Below, in pieces: positions 44,361 to 54,075 of a stretch of 64,000 nucleotides of DNA. This DNA is from CAWIJJ01 sp963836425 (GTDB taxonomy: Bacteria > Acidobacteriota > Terriglobia > Bryobacterales > Bryobacteraceae), in contig CAWIJJ010000017.1 in the NCBI GenBank assembly GCA_963836425.1, positions 248,001 through 312,000 of the forward strand, given 5' to 3'. The notes below the pieces were generated by a model. The model searched no databases. It had not been told where the DNA came from and saw nothing but the letters and a program-made list of their open reading frames with translations. Positions within the stretch are counted from its first letter, which is position 1; the number at the start of each line of letters is the position of its first letter. Made by a program: the position numbers and the translations under genes.

Positions 44361-45606
44361 CTACCGAAGATCCGTCCGTTTGCTGCCGTCCGCCTTTCTG
44401 AGTTCGATCAGCGTCTCCTTGCCGTTCACTGTCACCTTGTGCTTGCCGTAGAAGACACGCACGGTGGCCAGCCCGTCCGCTCCCGTGCGTACCGATCCAG
44501 CGCGTCCACCACTTGGTACGCACAAGGTCGAGATATGCTTCGGCCGCAGATGTCGGGGTCCAATCGCGCCTGTAAAGCGAAGATTGGGGGATCCAGTTCG
44601 CGCCTTCCCAAAAGCCCCACATCATAATGCCGGTCACAGCCGGATGGGCGAAGCAGATACGGAAATACTGCCGGAGGTTGGCGGCCTTCTCCGCCTCCTC
44701 GTCCGGTGTCAGCCTGGCGGTGCGATTGGCCTGCTGCTGGTAATAGCGGGAGCGCTGGCCCGGCATATTGAACTCCGTGACGCGCACCGGCAGGTTGAAC
44801 TTCGCCAGCTCATCGAGAGCCTGCCGGAGGGCGGCGGCATCGAACGTATCGCCGTGCAGGTGCCCCTGCACGCCAATCCCGGAAATTGGAACGCCCATGT
44901 CGAGCAGGCCGTGGATATGTTTCACGTAGTCCGCCAGCCGGTTGCCGGTCAGAATGTCGTAATCGTTGACGAACAGCTTCGAATCGGGATCGCCCTCCTT
45001 GACCCACAGCGCCATTTCTTTGATCGCTTCCGCCCCGAGCCTCTGCTCGTAATAGTTGGCGTGGATCATCTCGTTATTGAGATCGTACTCCGCGAAACGG
45101 CCCCGGTACCGTGTCGCAACATCCGTCCCGCGCTGCCGGAGCGCCATTCGCAATTCTTCGTCGCCAAGAATCTTGAGCCAGTTCTGGACTCGATTGGGGA
45201 TACCCCAGAAGATGCAGTGGCCGCGCAGCGGAAGGCCTTCCTTTTGGGCCCATGCCAGCATGCTATCCACCACCGAATAGTTGACGCGGCCGGCCTCCGG
45301 TTCCATGGAGTGCCATTTGAAAGCGTTCTCCGTTACGCCGGCGTTGAAGTGGCTGAGAAAGACGGCTTTGAACTTCGCGGCGTCATCCGGGTTAGTCCGC
45401 CCGTTGAAGACGCCGTCGGGAAGGGTCGCGCCGAACCAGAACTCGTGGCGGACCTGTTCGATCGTAATCTTCGCGCCGGGAGCCGCCCGGATTACCAGCG
45501 TGCCCATCCGATTTCTTGCGATGGCTGCATCCAAATCATCCTGCGCCTGCGCGGCGGAAGCGCCCAGGACCAGGAAACATGCCGGAAGCAAAGTGCGGAA
45601 TTGCAT
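44361..45606 (-). CDS. GH10 endo-1,4-beta-xylanase-like protein, one frameshift
   Basis: Secreted enzyme (signal LLPACFLVLGASAAQA) with a GH10 barrel: FNAGVTENAFKWHSMEP, acid/base E179 in YDLNNEMIHANYY, nucleophile E278 in VRVTEFNMPG, and MMWGFWEGANW. After AEAYLDLVRTKWWTRW (about 44510) the open frame turns into Arg/His-rich nonsense that runs to 44092 inside the DUF1080 gene. In the next frame the sequence continues as GSVRTGADGLATVRVFYGKH and TVNGKETLIELRKADGSK, ending at TAG 44361, a sensible beta-sandwich tail. So a one-base indel near 44510 is likely, and the true end is 44361. Beta-1,4-xylan is the usual substrate. Confidence 0.85.
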
Positions 45607-45620
45607 GGCGATTTTCCCGG

Positions 45621-46643
45621 CTACGGCTTGTACGTCTTGGAGAAATTGTTGCGGCTGTTGGTAACCGTGAAACTGCCGTCACGCCGCGCCGACACTTTGA
45701 TCCAGCTTCCCTGGCAATCCTGCGCCTTCATGTTAGCCACGAACTGCTCCGGGGCATTCAATTCGGCACCTGCCGTCACCGAATAGTGAAGCTGCCAGAT
45801 GTCCTGGATACCAGGCGAACTGCGGAGGGTCCGGGCAACATCGGGGGAGATGCCCTTGCGTTCACCGTTGTTCACGATGGCGACTTTCGGTTGCAGCCCG
45901 TGTACCAGCGCGGGCGAATTGGAGCGATCCAGGCCATGGTGGTTCACCATGTAAAGGTCCACCTGCCCGATAGGGTTGTTCGGACACATGAGCTTGATCT
46001 CCGCCCATTGAAGCAGGTCGCCGAAATCGGCCATGCGGAACTTGCCGAACTGCCAGACGGTGCCGATTGAAGAGCCGTTATCGTCGTTCCGGAAAGGCTC
46101 AGGCGCCACAGCGGGACAGGCGCCGTTGGGCTTGCCGGCGCCGGCAAGAGGCCGGTGAATCACCTCCTCATTGGACGTGACCACGGTGATGTTCACGTCT
46201 CCGAAAGGAATCCGGTCTCCGGGTTTCACCGGCATGCGTTTCTTTCCCGGCAGGAACGCCACGTAGGCGTCCGCCGCTTTGCGGTTGACGCCGGCGAGCC
46301 GTGGATTGGGAAGCAGCGGACCGTGATCGACCAGCAGCTTTGCCGGGAAACGCGAGTAGATAGCGGGAATGTTGCCAACGTGGTCAACGTCGTAGTGTGT
46401 GATCAGAAAAACATCGAACTGCTTGATGCCCAGCATGCCGGCAACCGCCGCCACGCGCGACAGATCGCGCTCCACCGGCATGCCGCCGTCGATGAGCATC
46501 GTCTGGCCGGCGGGACTGCGGATGATCATGGCCTTGCCGCCTTCAACGTCGATGGCGTAGATGTCCAGCGTATCCGCCGCCGGCAAAAACGCGGCAAATG
46601 TCAACGACCAGGCCGTGCACGCCAGAACGGAAAACAGTCGCAT
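45621..46643 (-). CDS. Secreted metallo-beta-lactamase-fold hydrolase
   Basis: 340 residues with a signal peptide (VLACTAWSLTFAAFLPAA). MBL fold of the ComEC-C-terminal/Rec2-like group: DIYAIDVEGGKAMIIRSPAG, MLIDGGMP, the metal site H83-Y-D85-V-D87-H88 in ITHYDVDHVGN, NDDNGSSIG, ADFGDLLQWAE, and VNHHGLDRSNS as the later ligand region. The first ligand pattern is H-x-D-x-D-H, as in that group. Substrate unknown; extracellular phosphodiester cleavage is one possibility. It lies 14 bp before the GH10 gene on the same strand. Confidence 0.85.
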   Translation of the reverse strand: MRLFSVLACTAWSLTFAAFLPAADTLDIYAIDVEGGKAMIIRSPAGQTMLIDGGMPVERDLSRVAAVAGMLGIKQFDVFLITHYDVDHVGNIPAIYSRFPAKLLVDHGPLLPNPRLAGVNRKAADAYVAFLPGKKRMPVKPGDRIPFGDVNITVVTSNEEVIHRPLAGAGKPNGACPAVAPEPFRNDDNGSSIGTVWQFGKFRMADFGDLLQWAEIKLMCPNNPIGQVDLYMVNHHGLDRSNSPALVHGLQPKVAIVNNGERKGISPDVARTLRSSPGIQDIWQLHYSVTAGAELNAPEQFVANMKAQDCQGSWIKVSARRDGSFTVTNSRNNFSKTYKP

Positions 46644-46768
46644 GGGGTCTCCTCTTCGATTATTCAGTGGTCCGTGTCCTTTTTCTCACGTTTCGCCCTA
46701 AGGTTCAACCCCTTAGTAAAAAAGCAAATTTCGAACCTTTTCGAATCGCAGGTCGTCTAAGCTGGCAA

Positions 46769-49204
46769 ATGAGCGAATTGCTGCTGGACCTCCGTTACGG
46801 CATCAGAACTCTCCGCAAGAGCCCTGGCTTCACGACCGTAGCGCTACTGACGCTGGCCATTGGAATCGGCGCCAACACCGCCATCTTCAGTTTCGTGAAT
46901 GGCGTGATGTTGAAGCCCTTGCCGTACGGGGAGCCGGAACGGATCGTCCGCGTGCTCGAGAAACCGCCGGACGGAGGCCGCAACGGCATTTCGACTCTGA
47001 ACTTTCTCGACTGGCAAAAGCAAAACACCGTCTTCGAATACATGGCCGCGCAGACGGGCGGATCGGTGACGCTCACCGGGGTTACCGAACCGGTGCAGTT
47101 GCGCGGGTCGCTGGTTTCCGCCCGCTATTTCGATATCTTCGGCATCAAGGCAACACTCGGACGGACATTCGCCGCCGAAGAGGACCAATCCGGCAAGGAG
47201 CACGTCGCGGTTTTGAGTCACGCGCTCTGGAGTTCGCAGTTCGGCGCGGAGCCGGGCGTGATCGGCCGATCGGTCATGCTGAATGGCGAGCCCTACACTG
47301 TGATCGGTGTGCTTCCGGCAGGCGGAGCGTTCGACCGCGGGTTTGCGCAAATCTGGCGGCCGCTGGTGTTCGAGCCCGAGAATATGACGCGCAACTTCCA
47401 CTGGTTCGGCGCGTTCGCCAAACTGAAACGCGGGGTGACAATCGACAAGGCCAGGGCCGAGATGGATGCGATCGGCGCCCGCATCGCGAAGGACTACCCG
47501 GACTCGAACAAGGGATGGGGAGTAGGCATCGATCAATTCGCCGATATCGTAGTCGGGGACGGATTGCGGCAGTCGCTCCTGGTTCTGCTCTCCGCCGTGG
47601 GCATGGTTCTTCTGATCGGCTGCGCCAACCTTGCCAATCTGACCCTTGCGCGCGGAACGGCACGGGAGCGCGAGGTGGCCATTCGCGCCTCCGTCGGCGC
47701 AGGCAGATGGAGGCTGGTGCGGCAATTCCTCACCGAGAATGTGCTGCTCTCGGTGTGCGGCGGCATTCTCGGAATGGCATTAGGGATAGCGTTGAAGCGC
47801 GGACTGGAACTGGCCGTGCCGCCGTTTTCGCTGCCTGCTGAAGCGGATATCTCCATCGACGCGCGGGTACTGCTTTTCACCCTGCTGCTCGCGATCCTTA
47901 CAGGCATCGTATTCGGCCTCGCTCCGGCCCTCCAGGCCACACGGCCCAACCTGGCCGGCTGCATGAAGGAAGGCGGACGCGGTGCGAGTTCCGGCGGCCG
48001 CCATAAGGTCCGCAGCGCCCTGGTGGTGACGGAGGTTGCGCTGGCATTCGTGCTCCTGGCGGGAGCCGGACTGCTCATTCGGAGCTTTTTCGCCATGCAA
48101 CAGGTCGATACAGGCTTCGATTCCACCAACGTCCTCACTGCCGGGTTGCCGATAGCCAACAAGCGCTTTCCGGATCCCAGTCAATTGAATCTCTACCTGC
48201 GCCAGATCGCCGGAAGTGTGGAGGCGCTGCCCGGCGTACGCGACGTGGCGTTGACCTCGGCACTGCCGATGCGGGGCTGGGGATACGGCATGCCCTTTCA
48301 GCGGGCGGATAAACCGATCGTAGACCGAGCCAACCGCCGCGCCTGTTTTTTCAAAATTGTGAGCGCATCGTATTTTCGGACTTTGGGTATGACGGTGAAG
48401 AAAGGCCGGCCCCTCTCGGACCGCGATACCCGGGGTGCGCCGGCAGCTACCGTGATCAACGAAACCATGGCGCGGATGTACTTCAAGGATGAAGAAGCGG
48501 TTGGCAAACGAATCCTGGTGCAGGAGATTGTCCCCGGCAAGACGCAGTTGGGCGATGAGATTCCCTGGGAGATCGTTGGTGTCGTGGCCGATGAAAAGGT
48601 CACCAACATCGACAACCGGCGCGACAATCCGGGCATGTACGTCTCGAGCGAACAGAGCCCGGTATACTTCCAGGCGCTCGTGGTACGTGCGGCCATGGAT
48701 CCGTCGAAACTTACGCAGGCGTTGAGCCACGCGGTTCACGAGATCAACAAGGATCAGACGTTGACAGACGTGAAGACGCTCGAACGGATCAAGGACGAGT
48801 CGATGGCGACGAATAAGTTGCAGTCGATGCTGCTCACCGTATTCGCCTCGATCGCGGTGCTGCTGGCGGCGATCGGCATTTACGGCGTCATCTCGTACTC
48901 GGTTGAGCAGAGGACCCACGAGATCGGCATCCGGGCGGCGCTGGGAGCCTCGCGGAGCGATTTGCTGCGGCTGATTCTCCGCAACGGCATGTTGATGGCC
49001 GGCATCGGGCTGGCGATCGGCATCGGCGGCGCGTTCGCTTTGACGAGGCTCCTGGGGAACCTGCTGTTCGGCGTCGGAGCGCGCGACCCGGCGACCCTGG
49101 CGACCGTGGCGGCGCTGCTCGCCTTTGTGGCGCTGTTTGCCTGTTACGTCCCGGCCCGGCGCGCGACGAAGGTGGATCCGCTGATCGCTCTCCGCTACGA
49201 GTAG
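46769..49204 (+). CDS. Acidobacterial duplicated orphan permease (ADOP; MacB/FtsX-like)
   Basis: 811 residues from ATG 46769 (ELLLDLRYGIRTLRKSPGF is the family start). Two MacB-periplasmic-core plus FtsX units: helix at TTVALLTLAIGIGANTAIFS, first FtsX block around RQSLLVLLSAVGMVLLIGCA, VGAGRWRLVRQFLTENVLLS, second helix RSALVVTEVALAFVLLAGAG, and the C-terminal FtsX block ASIAVLLAAIGIYGVISYSV, IGIRAALGASRSDLLRLILR, VARRATKVDPLIALRYE-like end. There is no linked ATPase, as expected for ADOP. Probably a MacB-type export permease. The frame stays open upstream to 46598, overlapping the MBL gene, but does not look like signal. Confidence 0.88.
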   Translation: MSELLLDLRYGIRTLRKSPGFTTVALLTLAIGIGANTAIFSFVNGVMLKPLPYGEPERIVRVLEKPPDGGRNGISTLNFLDWQKQNTVFEYMAAQTGGSVTLTGVTEPVQLRGSLVSARYFDIFGIKATLGRTFAAEEDQSGKEHVAVLSHALWSSQFGAEPGVIGRSVMLNGEPYTVIGVLPAGGAFDRGFAQIWRPLVFEPENMTRNFHWFGAFAKLKRGVTIDKARAEMDAIGARIAKDYPDSNKGWGVGIDQFADIVVGDGLRQSLLVLLSAVGMVLLIGCANLANLTLARGTAREREVAIRASVGAGRWRLVRQFLTENVLLSVCGGILGMALGIALKRGLELAVPPFSLPAEADISIDARVLLFTLLLAILTGIVFGLAPALQATRPNLAGCMKEGGRGASSGGRHKVRSALVVTEVALAFVLLAGAGLLIRSFFAMQQVDTGFDSTNVLTAGLPIANKRFPDPSQLNLYLRQIAGSVEALPGVRDVALTSALPMRGWGYGMPFQRADKPIVDRANRRACFFKIVSASYFRTLGMTVKKGRPLSDRDTRGAPAATVINETMARMYFKDEEAVGKRILVQEIVPGKTQLGDEIPWEIVGVVADEKVTNIDNRRDNPGMYVSSEQSPVYFQALVVRAAMDPSKLTQALSHAVHEINKDQTLTDVKTLERIKDESMATNKLQSMLLTVFASIAVLLAAIGIYGVISYSVEQRTHEIGIRAALGASRSDLLRLILRNGMLMAGIGLAIGIGGAFALTRLLGNLLFGVGARDPATLATVAALLAFVALFACYVPARRATKVDPLIALRYE

Positions 49205-49247
49205 GTCGCCTGTCGCGGCTGATGCGCCGGGTGCCTCCTTGGTGAAA

Positions 49248-49412
49248 TCACGAGCGCCGTTGTTCGGTCCGGTTCAGGAGCATGCTCTCGGGGCCGGCGA
49301 TGAACCGCCGCCAACTCTTTCCGCTCTTTTGAAGTGAAGTAAGCCACGTTCGCAGCCGCCGGAACTCCTCGCAGGTCACGCCGCGAATTGTCTGCCGCCT
49401 TTGCGGTTCCAT
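49248..49412 (-). pseudogene. Short ORF with a relic of the multiheme cytochrome gene
   Basis: A 54-residue frame from ATG 49412. Residues 30-50 (KSGKSWRRFIAGPESMLLNR) match residues 737-757 of the cytochrome encoded at 54.1-56.9 kb. At DNA level 49266-49331 matches 54597-54662 in direct orientation with 59 of 66 bases identical. The rest of the ORF (EPQRRQTIRGVTCEEFRRLR) is unrelated. It looks like a fragment of a second cytochrome b gene, now decayed. The remainder of 49205-49598 holds nothing else I recognise. Confidence 0.55.
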
Positions 49413-49598
49413 GACAGGTTTGGTTTCCCGTCAACGCATAGTCAATTGAAAGCCAATGAAAGCCGGCCCGGCTTCCGGGCGCCGGAAGACATCGAAGTGG
49501 AACCGGGAGCAATACCGGAGACAAGCCGCCGTGCGGCTACGCTTTCATCCGGCGACTTATCGCCGGGCCGGGTCAAACACGGAAACGAGGAACCGAAG

Positions 49599-50402
49599 AT
49601 GAAGAAGGTAATGCTAGCTGCATTTCTAGGGGTGTGGATTATTTGTGCCGCGGCTGCGCAGGAGGTTTTGACCAACGAATCTATTGTCAAGATGGTCAGT
49701 TCCGGCCTGGGAGAAAGCCTTGTCATCAGCGTGATTCAAAACCAGCCCGGCCAGTATGTAATTACTCCCGCCGACTTATTGAAGCTGAAGCAAGCCGGGG
49801 TTTCGGAGAAAGTGCTGGCCGCCATGGTCAATAAAGGCTCCGCGAGCGCAACCGCGGCGGCCGGGGACGCCGCCAGGGACGATGCGCCCACGGTCGCGCC
49901 AACCGCGCCGGCCGACCTTCCACAAAACGTCGATATCGGCGTGTATGCCAGAAAAGGCGGCCAGTGGGAGGAGTTAATGCCCGAGATCGTGAACTGGAAG
50001 ACGGGCGGCGTGTTCAAGCATACGATTACCGGAGGAATCATCAAAGGCGACGTGAACGGGAACATCCCGGGGATGCACAGCCGGAACTCGCTGAAGTCGC
50101 CGGTCGAAGTTGTGGTCTACGCTCCCGAAGGAGTTGCCATCACCGAATACCAACTGATCCGCCTCCGTGAGAACCGCGATGACCGGGAGTTCCGGACGGT
50201 GACGGGCGGTATTCTCCACGAGTCCGGCGGCGTCACACGCGACTTGGTTCCCTTCGAAGGCAAGAAGGTTGCCAGCCGGATGTACAAGGTAGTGCTTCCG
50301 ATTCTGGGAGCCGGGGAGTATGGGTTTCTGCCGCCCGAAGCCGTGACGTTGTCCAAGGGCGCCTCAGTCGGGAAGATGTACACGTTTCGGCTGCTCGAAT
50401 AA
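49599..50402 (+). CDS. Secreted hypothetical protein
   Basis: 267 residues from ATG 49599 (GAGGAA 6 bases upstream). Signal peptide VMLAAFLGVWIICAAAAQ. Residues 22-75 resemble the short helical segment common in acidobacterial secreted proteins (LTNESIVKMVSSGLGESLVI followed by QNQPGQYVITPADLLKLKQA and GVSEKVLAAMV), which may bind a ligand. An Ala/Thr/Pro linker (75-105) leads to a beta-rich C-terminal domain (IGVYARKGGQWEELMPEI, VEVVVYAPEGVAITEYQLIR, GAGEYGFLPP). No enzymatic motif seen. Confidence 0.75.
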   Translation: MKKVMLAAFLGVWIICAAAAQEVLTNESIVKMVSSGLGESLVISVIQNQPGQYVITPADLLKLKQAGVSEKVLAAMVNKGSASATAAAGDAARDDAPTVAPTAPADLPQNVDIGVYARKGGQWEELMPEIVNWKTGGVFKHTITGGIIKGDVNGNIPGMHSRNSLKSPVEVVVYAPEGVAITEYQLIRLRENRDDREFRTVTGGILHESGGVTRDLVPFEGKKVASRMYKVVLPILGAGEYGFLPPEAVTLSKGASVGKMYTFRLLE

Positions 50403-50456
50403 AGATCCTGCCTTCATGTTGACGATCAGCGGTGCTGATTCAGGAGATTCACAAAC

Positions 50457-52307
50457 ATGTCAATTACTACAGTTACAAGGCGCGTCGCCGTGCTGATCTG
50501 CCTTTTGGGCGCCGCTTTCATTCCGCGCGCCTACTGCGCGTCAGCCGTTTATGCCGCGACCGACCAGGGCGTATTCAAGAGCACCGATAACGGAGTCACC
50601 TGGGTATGGCTCGGAGATAAGATGAAGAGCCCCAGTCCGCTGCTAACACTCGAATATAAAGCCGCGCCTTCAGTGGGTGCCGTGGCGGTTGACCCTGGCG
50701 ATGCCAACGTGGTGTACGCCGCAGCCGAATTCTTTGGTGGCGGCGCACTGATGAAAACAACCGATGGCGGACAAACCTGGACAGGAGTGGCGATGGGGAT
50801 ATCGCTGAACTTCAACGGCAGCGCGTCAAATCCGTTTCAGGTCACCCTGTCTATCGACCCGGTGGCGACTGGTGTGCTCTATCTGTGGAACGGGTATCTC
50901 TGGCAGAGCCGGGACGGAGGAAACACGTGGAAGAAGCTATACCCTGCAACCCAACAGTGGGCGGGCGTGGAGTCGTTTGCCGTCGATCCGCAGACATCCG
51001 GGGTTGCGTATGCCGTCGCGGCAGACAATAGCGGCCTCGGGTTCTACAAGACCGTAGACTTCGCAACCTCCTGGACCCGGCTTTCGACCATCTCCTCGCC
51101 GGGAGCGGGTTTTGCTTATTCTCTCCACGCTAACTATGAGCTGTTCGTCGATCCGCAAGATACCAGCAAAGTATACATGACATCCTCGTACATGTCGCCA
51201 AGCGGCCTATTTCAGGGTGTTTTCAAGAGCGCCGACGGCGGCCTTACATGGAGAGACCTTCAGATCCCCGGCACGTTTCAAAATATGATCAGAGATCCCG
51301 GATACGGCAATCTGCTGCTGGGAGACAGCGCCGGTCCCGCACGCCTTCTCGCCAGCTCGGACGGCGATTTGTGGACGCCGCGTTCGAACCAGGTTACCGG
51401 GCTCATATACGGACCCGCCCTGGCGGCCGATACGGAGGAGGGGGCCGTGGTGTTCTCGATGGCAGGACCGGCACTCAGCAGAAGCACGGATGGGGGCGCC
51501 ACATGGACCGAAGGCGGCATAGACCCCGATTGTCCTTCCGGCGACTGCCCCTGGCTCAGAGGGTGGCCTCACATTTTCGGCCTTGCGGTTCCCTCGGCTC
51601 CAAAAGCGCCCTTGAACAACGTGTCCGCAGCCAGTTTCCGGGGTGGGCAACTGGCCCCCGAATCGATCGCTTCGGCGCTAGGCACGCGCCTCGCCACCGA
51701 GACGGCGACCAACACGACGGACCCACCCCCAACAGAACTCGGCGGGAGCACCGTGACGGTCACGGACTCGAAAAACGCGTCGCGGATAGCGCCCCTGTTC
51801 TATGTTTCGCCCGGACAGATCAACTACATGGTTCCGGCAGGCACGGCCATCGGCGCGGCAACGGTTCGGATCCGCGGCGCCGGCATCGATGTCAGTCAGA
51901 CGGTACAAATTGCGGATGTAGCACCGGGCATCTTCACGCTGAACCGGACGGGGCTGGCGGCAGCGGCGGTTGTGCGTGTCTCGGGGGGCGTTCAGACGTA
52001 CGAGGACGTCTATCAACTCGACAGCCTGGGCAAGGTGATCGCCAAGCCGATCAACCCAGGGCTGCCATCGGACAAGGTATTCCTGACGTTGTACGGGACC
52101 GGGATCCGCAACGCAGGCACTTCGGGTGTGACGGTGACCGTCAACGGCACGCTGGCGGGCGTAGACTATGCGGGGGCGCAAGGCGGGTTTGCGGGACTGG
52201 ATCAAATCAACATCCGGCTCCTGCCGGAGATGGGCCACGGCGACGTAGAGGTGATGGTGCAAGCCAAGGGTCAGGCAGCCAACACGGTTCATCTGACACT
52301 CAAGTAA
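50457..52307 (+). CDS. Secreted BNR/Asp-box beta-propeller protein with Solibacter C-terminal domain
   Basis: 616 residues; AGGAG 9 bases before ATG. Signal peptide RVAVLICLLGAAFIPRAYCA. Residues 25-380 carry repeated Asp-box motifs (STDNGVTWVW, TTDGGQTWTG, SRDGGNTWKK, SADGGLTWRD, STDGGATWTE), so a sortilin/sialidase-like beta-propeller is expected, though without visible sialidase catalytic residues. Residues 395-616 match the TIGR03437 domain first seen in Solibacter (VSAASFRGGQLAPESIASAL, PLFYVSPGQINYMVPAG, APGIFTLN, FLTLYGTGIRNAGTSGVT). Probably surface-associated. Another TIGR03437 protein follows 70 bp later. Confidence 0.85.
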   Translation: MSITTVTRRVAVLICLLGAAFIPRAYCASAVYAATDQGVFKSTDNGVTWVWLGDKMKSPSPLLTLEYKAAPSVGAVAVDPGDANVVYAAAEFFGGGALMKTTDGGQTWTGVAMGISLNFNGSASNPFQVTLSIDPVATGVLYLWNGYLWQSRDGGNTWKKLYPATQQWAGVESFAVDPQTSGVAYAVAADNSGLGFYKTVDFATSWTRLSTISSPGAGFAYSLHANYELFVDPQDTSKVYMTSSYMSPSGLFQGVFKSADGGLTWRDLQIPGTFQNMIRDPGYGNLLLGDSAGPARLLASSDGDLWTPRSNQVTGLIYGPALAADTEEGAVVFSMAGPALSRSTDGGATWTEGGIDPDCPSGDCPWLRGWPHIFGLAVPSAPKAPLNNVSAASFRGGQLAPESIASALGTRLATETATNTTDPPPTELGGSTVTVTDSKNASRIAPLFYVSPGQINYMVPAGTAIGAATVRIRGAGIDVSQTVQIADVAPGIFTLNRTGLAAAAVVRVSGGVQTYEDVYQLDSLGKVIAKPINPGLPSDKVFLTLYGTGIRNAGTSGVTVTVNGTLAGVDYAGAQGGFAGLDQINIRLLPEMGHGDVEVMVQAKGQAANTVHLTLK

Positions 52308-52377
52308 CGCAACGGAATATGTGGGGCAGGCGCTGTTTTGCGGCGCCGCTCCGCGCCGGGCGGCGGGAGACAGAACA

Positions 52378-54054
52378 ATGAACACGTTAAAACGAATGCT
52401 GGGTCTTTTCATCTGTGTGGTTATGCCGGTGATCGCTCAACCAGCCATCCGGGCCGTGCAAAACGCAGCCAGCAACATCCCCGACTGGCTGCCGAACGCA
52501 GCCATCGCCCAGGGCTCCCTGTTCGTGATCTACGGAACGGGACTGGGACCGGACACCTTCGTGGTGCGTGGCGAATTTCCCTTCCTGACCCGAATGGCGG
52601 GCACGTCCGTCCAGGTGATTATGGGGGGTAAGTCCGTGGACGCGATTCTGTTCTACACGGGCAGCACCCAAGTGTCGGCGATTCTGCCTTCCTCAACCCC
52701 CACGGGCACGGGCACCGTGACGGTAACTTACAACGACCAGACCAGCCTCCCCGCTCCCATTACTGTGGTGCGCAGCAATCTCGGTATCTTCACCGTAAGC
52801 CAGACGGGCTCGGGAGATGCCATCGCCACTCTGGGCTCCAGTTTCGTGACTCCGGCCAACGCGATCAATCCCGGGGAGACGATGGGGCTATGGGGCACGG
52901 GTTTGGGTCCGGTGAACTTCGATGAGACAAACGCCGCGCAGCAGTTCAATATGACGGACATTCCGACCGAAGCCTATGTGGGCGGAATGCCGGCCGAAGT
53001 GCAGTTTCAGGGACGCAACGCGTGCTGCACCTCGGTGGACACGGTATACGTCAAGATTCCCGAGGGGGTGGCTGGCTGCGCCGTTCCGGTCACCTTCAAA
53101 ATCGGCAACATCGTGAGCAACACGACGACCATCCCGGTGGCCTCCAGCGGACGGACCTGCACGCCGGTGGCGCCGGGAACATCGGCCGGCGACGTGGACA
53201 CGTGGGCGGGCCAGACGACGTTCACCGGAGGCGACGTCTACCTGGGCCGCACCCTCATCACAACGCTGCCCGTAACGCTGAACGGCATCACAGTGCCGGC
53301 GAGCACCACCAAGGCCGAATACGGCGGCGCAGTCTTTTATAAGACCTCTGTCACTCCGGGGGCGATCGGTCTGGGCGCGGCCTTCGACATTACCATGTAC
53401 GGCTCCTGCACGGTGGCCTTCTATTCCGGCCAGGGCGCCACAGCCCCGGCCCCGGGGCCTTACACGACGACTTACCTGGACGCGGGCGCCTCAATCGGAA
53501 TTTCGGGACCGTCGGGGACTCGAGGGCTGCCGCGGAGCGGCGAACCCGGTTCGTATTCCTACTTCGCGGGCTTCGACGAGTCGGAAACCTACCTGCAAGG
53601 CGGGTCATACCAGGTCGCGGGGCCTGGCGGGGAGGACGTGGGCAGCTTTTCGGCGAATCTGACCCTGCCGGATCCGCTCGTCTGGACGAACCAATCGCAG
53701 ATCACATCCGTGGATCGCACCAAGGGCGTGACAGTGACGTGGAACGGCGGCGATCCCAACGGCTACGTCCAGATTACCGGAGGGAGTTCCGTCAACCTGG
53801 CCAATTCCGGTTATGGCAGCGCCCTGTTTACGTGCAATGCGAGGACGGCGGACGGAAGCTTCACAGTACCGCCCATCATCCTGCTGGGTTTGCCGCCCAG
53901 CGGGTCGATGGACGTGTCCGGAACGTCGGTTCCGTTGGCGGGAACGCTGACGGTCAGCGGCCTCTCGGGGTTCACGCTGTTCCATGCCACGGGAATCGAC
54001 CACGGGTCTGTCTCAGGCTGGGTATTCAACAGTGCGCAGGTGACTTATAAATGA
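52378..54054 (+). CDS. Secreted protein with Solibacter-type C-terminal-like domain at its N-terminus
   Basis: 558 residues from ATG 52378 (GGGAGA 8 bases upstream). Signal MLGLFICVVMPVIAQ. Residues 20-255 match the TIGR03437-like fold (AVQNAASNIPDWLPNAAIAQ, GSLFVIYGTGLGPDTF, VSAILPSSTPTGTGTVTVTY, LGIFTVSQTGSGDAIAT, NPGETMGLWGTGLGPVNFDE). The unknown C-terminal half (about 270-558) is beta-rich and low in charge, with regular strands such as GVTVTWNGGDPNGYVQITGG. Probably secreted or outer-surface; function unknown. It likely shares a transcript with the upstream propeller protein. Confidence 0.8.
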   Translation: MNTLKRMLGLFICVVMPVIAQPAIRAVQNAASNIPDWLPNAAIAQGSLFVIYGTGLGPDTFVVRGEFPFLTRMAGTSVQVIMGGKSVDAILFYTGSTQVSAILPSSTPTGTGTVTVTYNDQTSLPAPITVVRSNLGIFTVSQTGSGDAIATLGSSFVTPANAINPGETMGLWGTGLGPVNFDETNAAQQFNMTDIPTEAYVGGMPAEVQFQGRNACCTSVDTVYVKIPEGVAGCAVPVTFKIGNIVSNTTTIPVASSGRTCTPVAPGTSAGDVDTWAGQTTFTGGDVYLGRTLITTLPVTLNGITVPASTTKAEYGGAVFYKTSVTPGAIGLGAAFDITMYGSCTVAFYSGQGATAPAPGPYTTTYLDAGASIGISGPSGTRGLPRSGEPGSYSYFAGFDESETYLQGGSYQVAGPGGEDVGSFSANLTLPDPLVWTNQSQITSVDRTKGVTVTWNGGDPNGYVQITGGSSVNLANSGYGSALFTCNARTADGSFTVPPIILLGLPPSGSMDVSGTSVPLAGTLTVSGLSGFTLFHATGIDHGSVSGWVFNSAQVTYK

Positions 54055-54075
54055 AGGCGCCCGTTCTGGCGTGGC

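Noticed and set aside
46598..46768. Longer start for the ADOP permease
   Set aside because: The extension overlaps the divergent MBL gene and lacks family similarity, which begins at ATG 46769.
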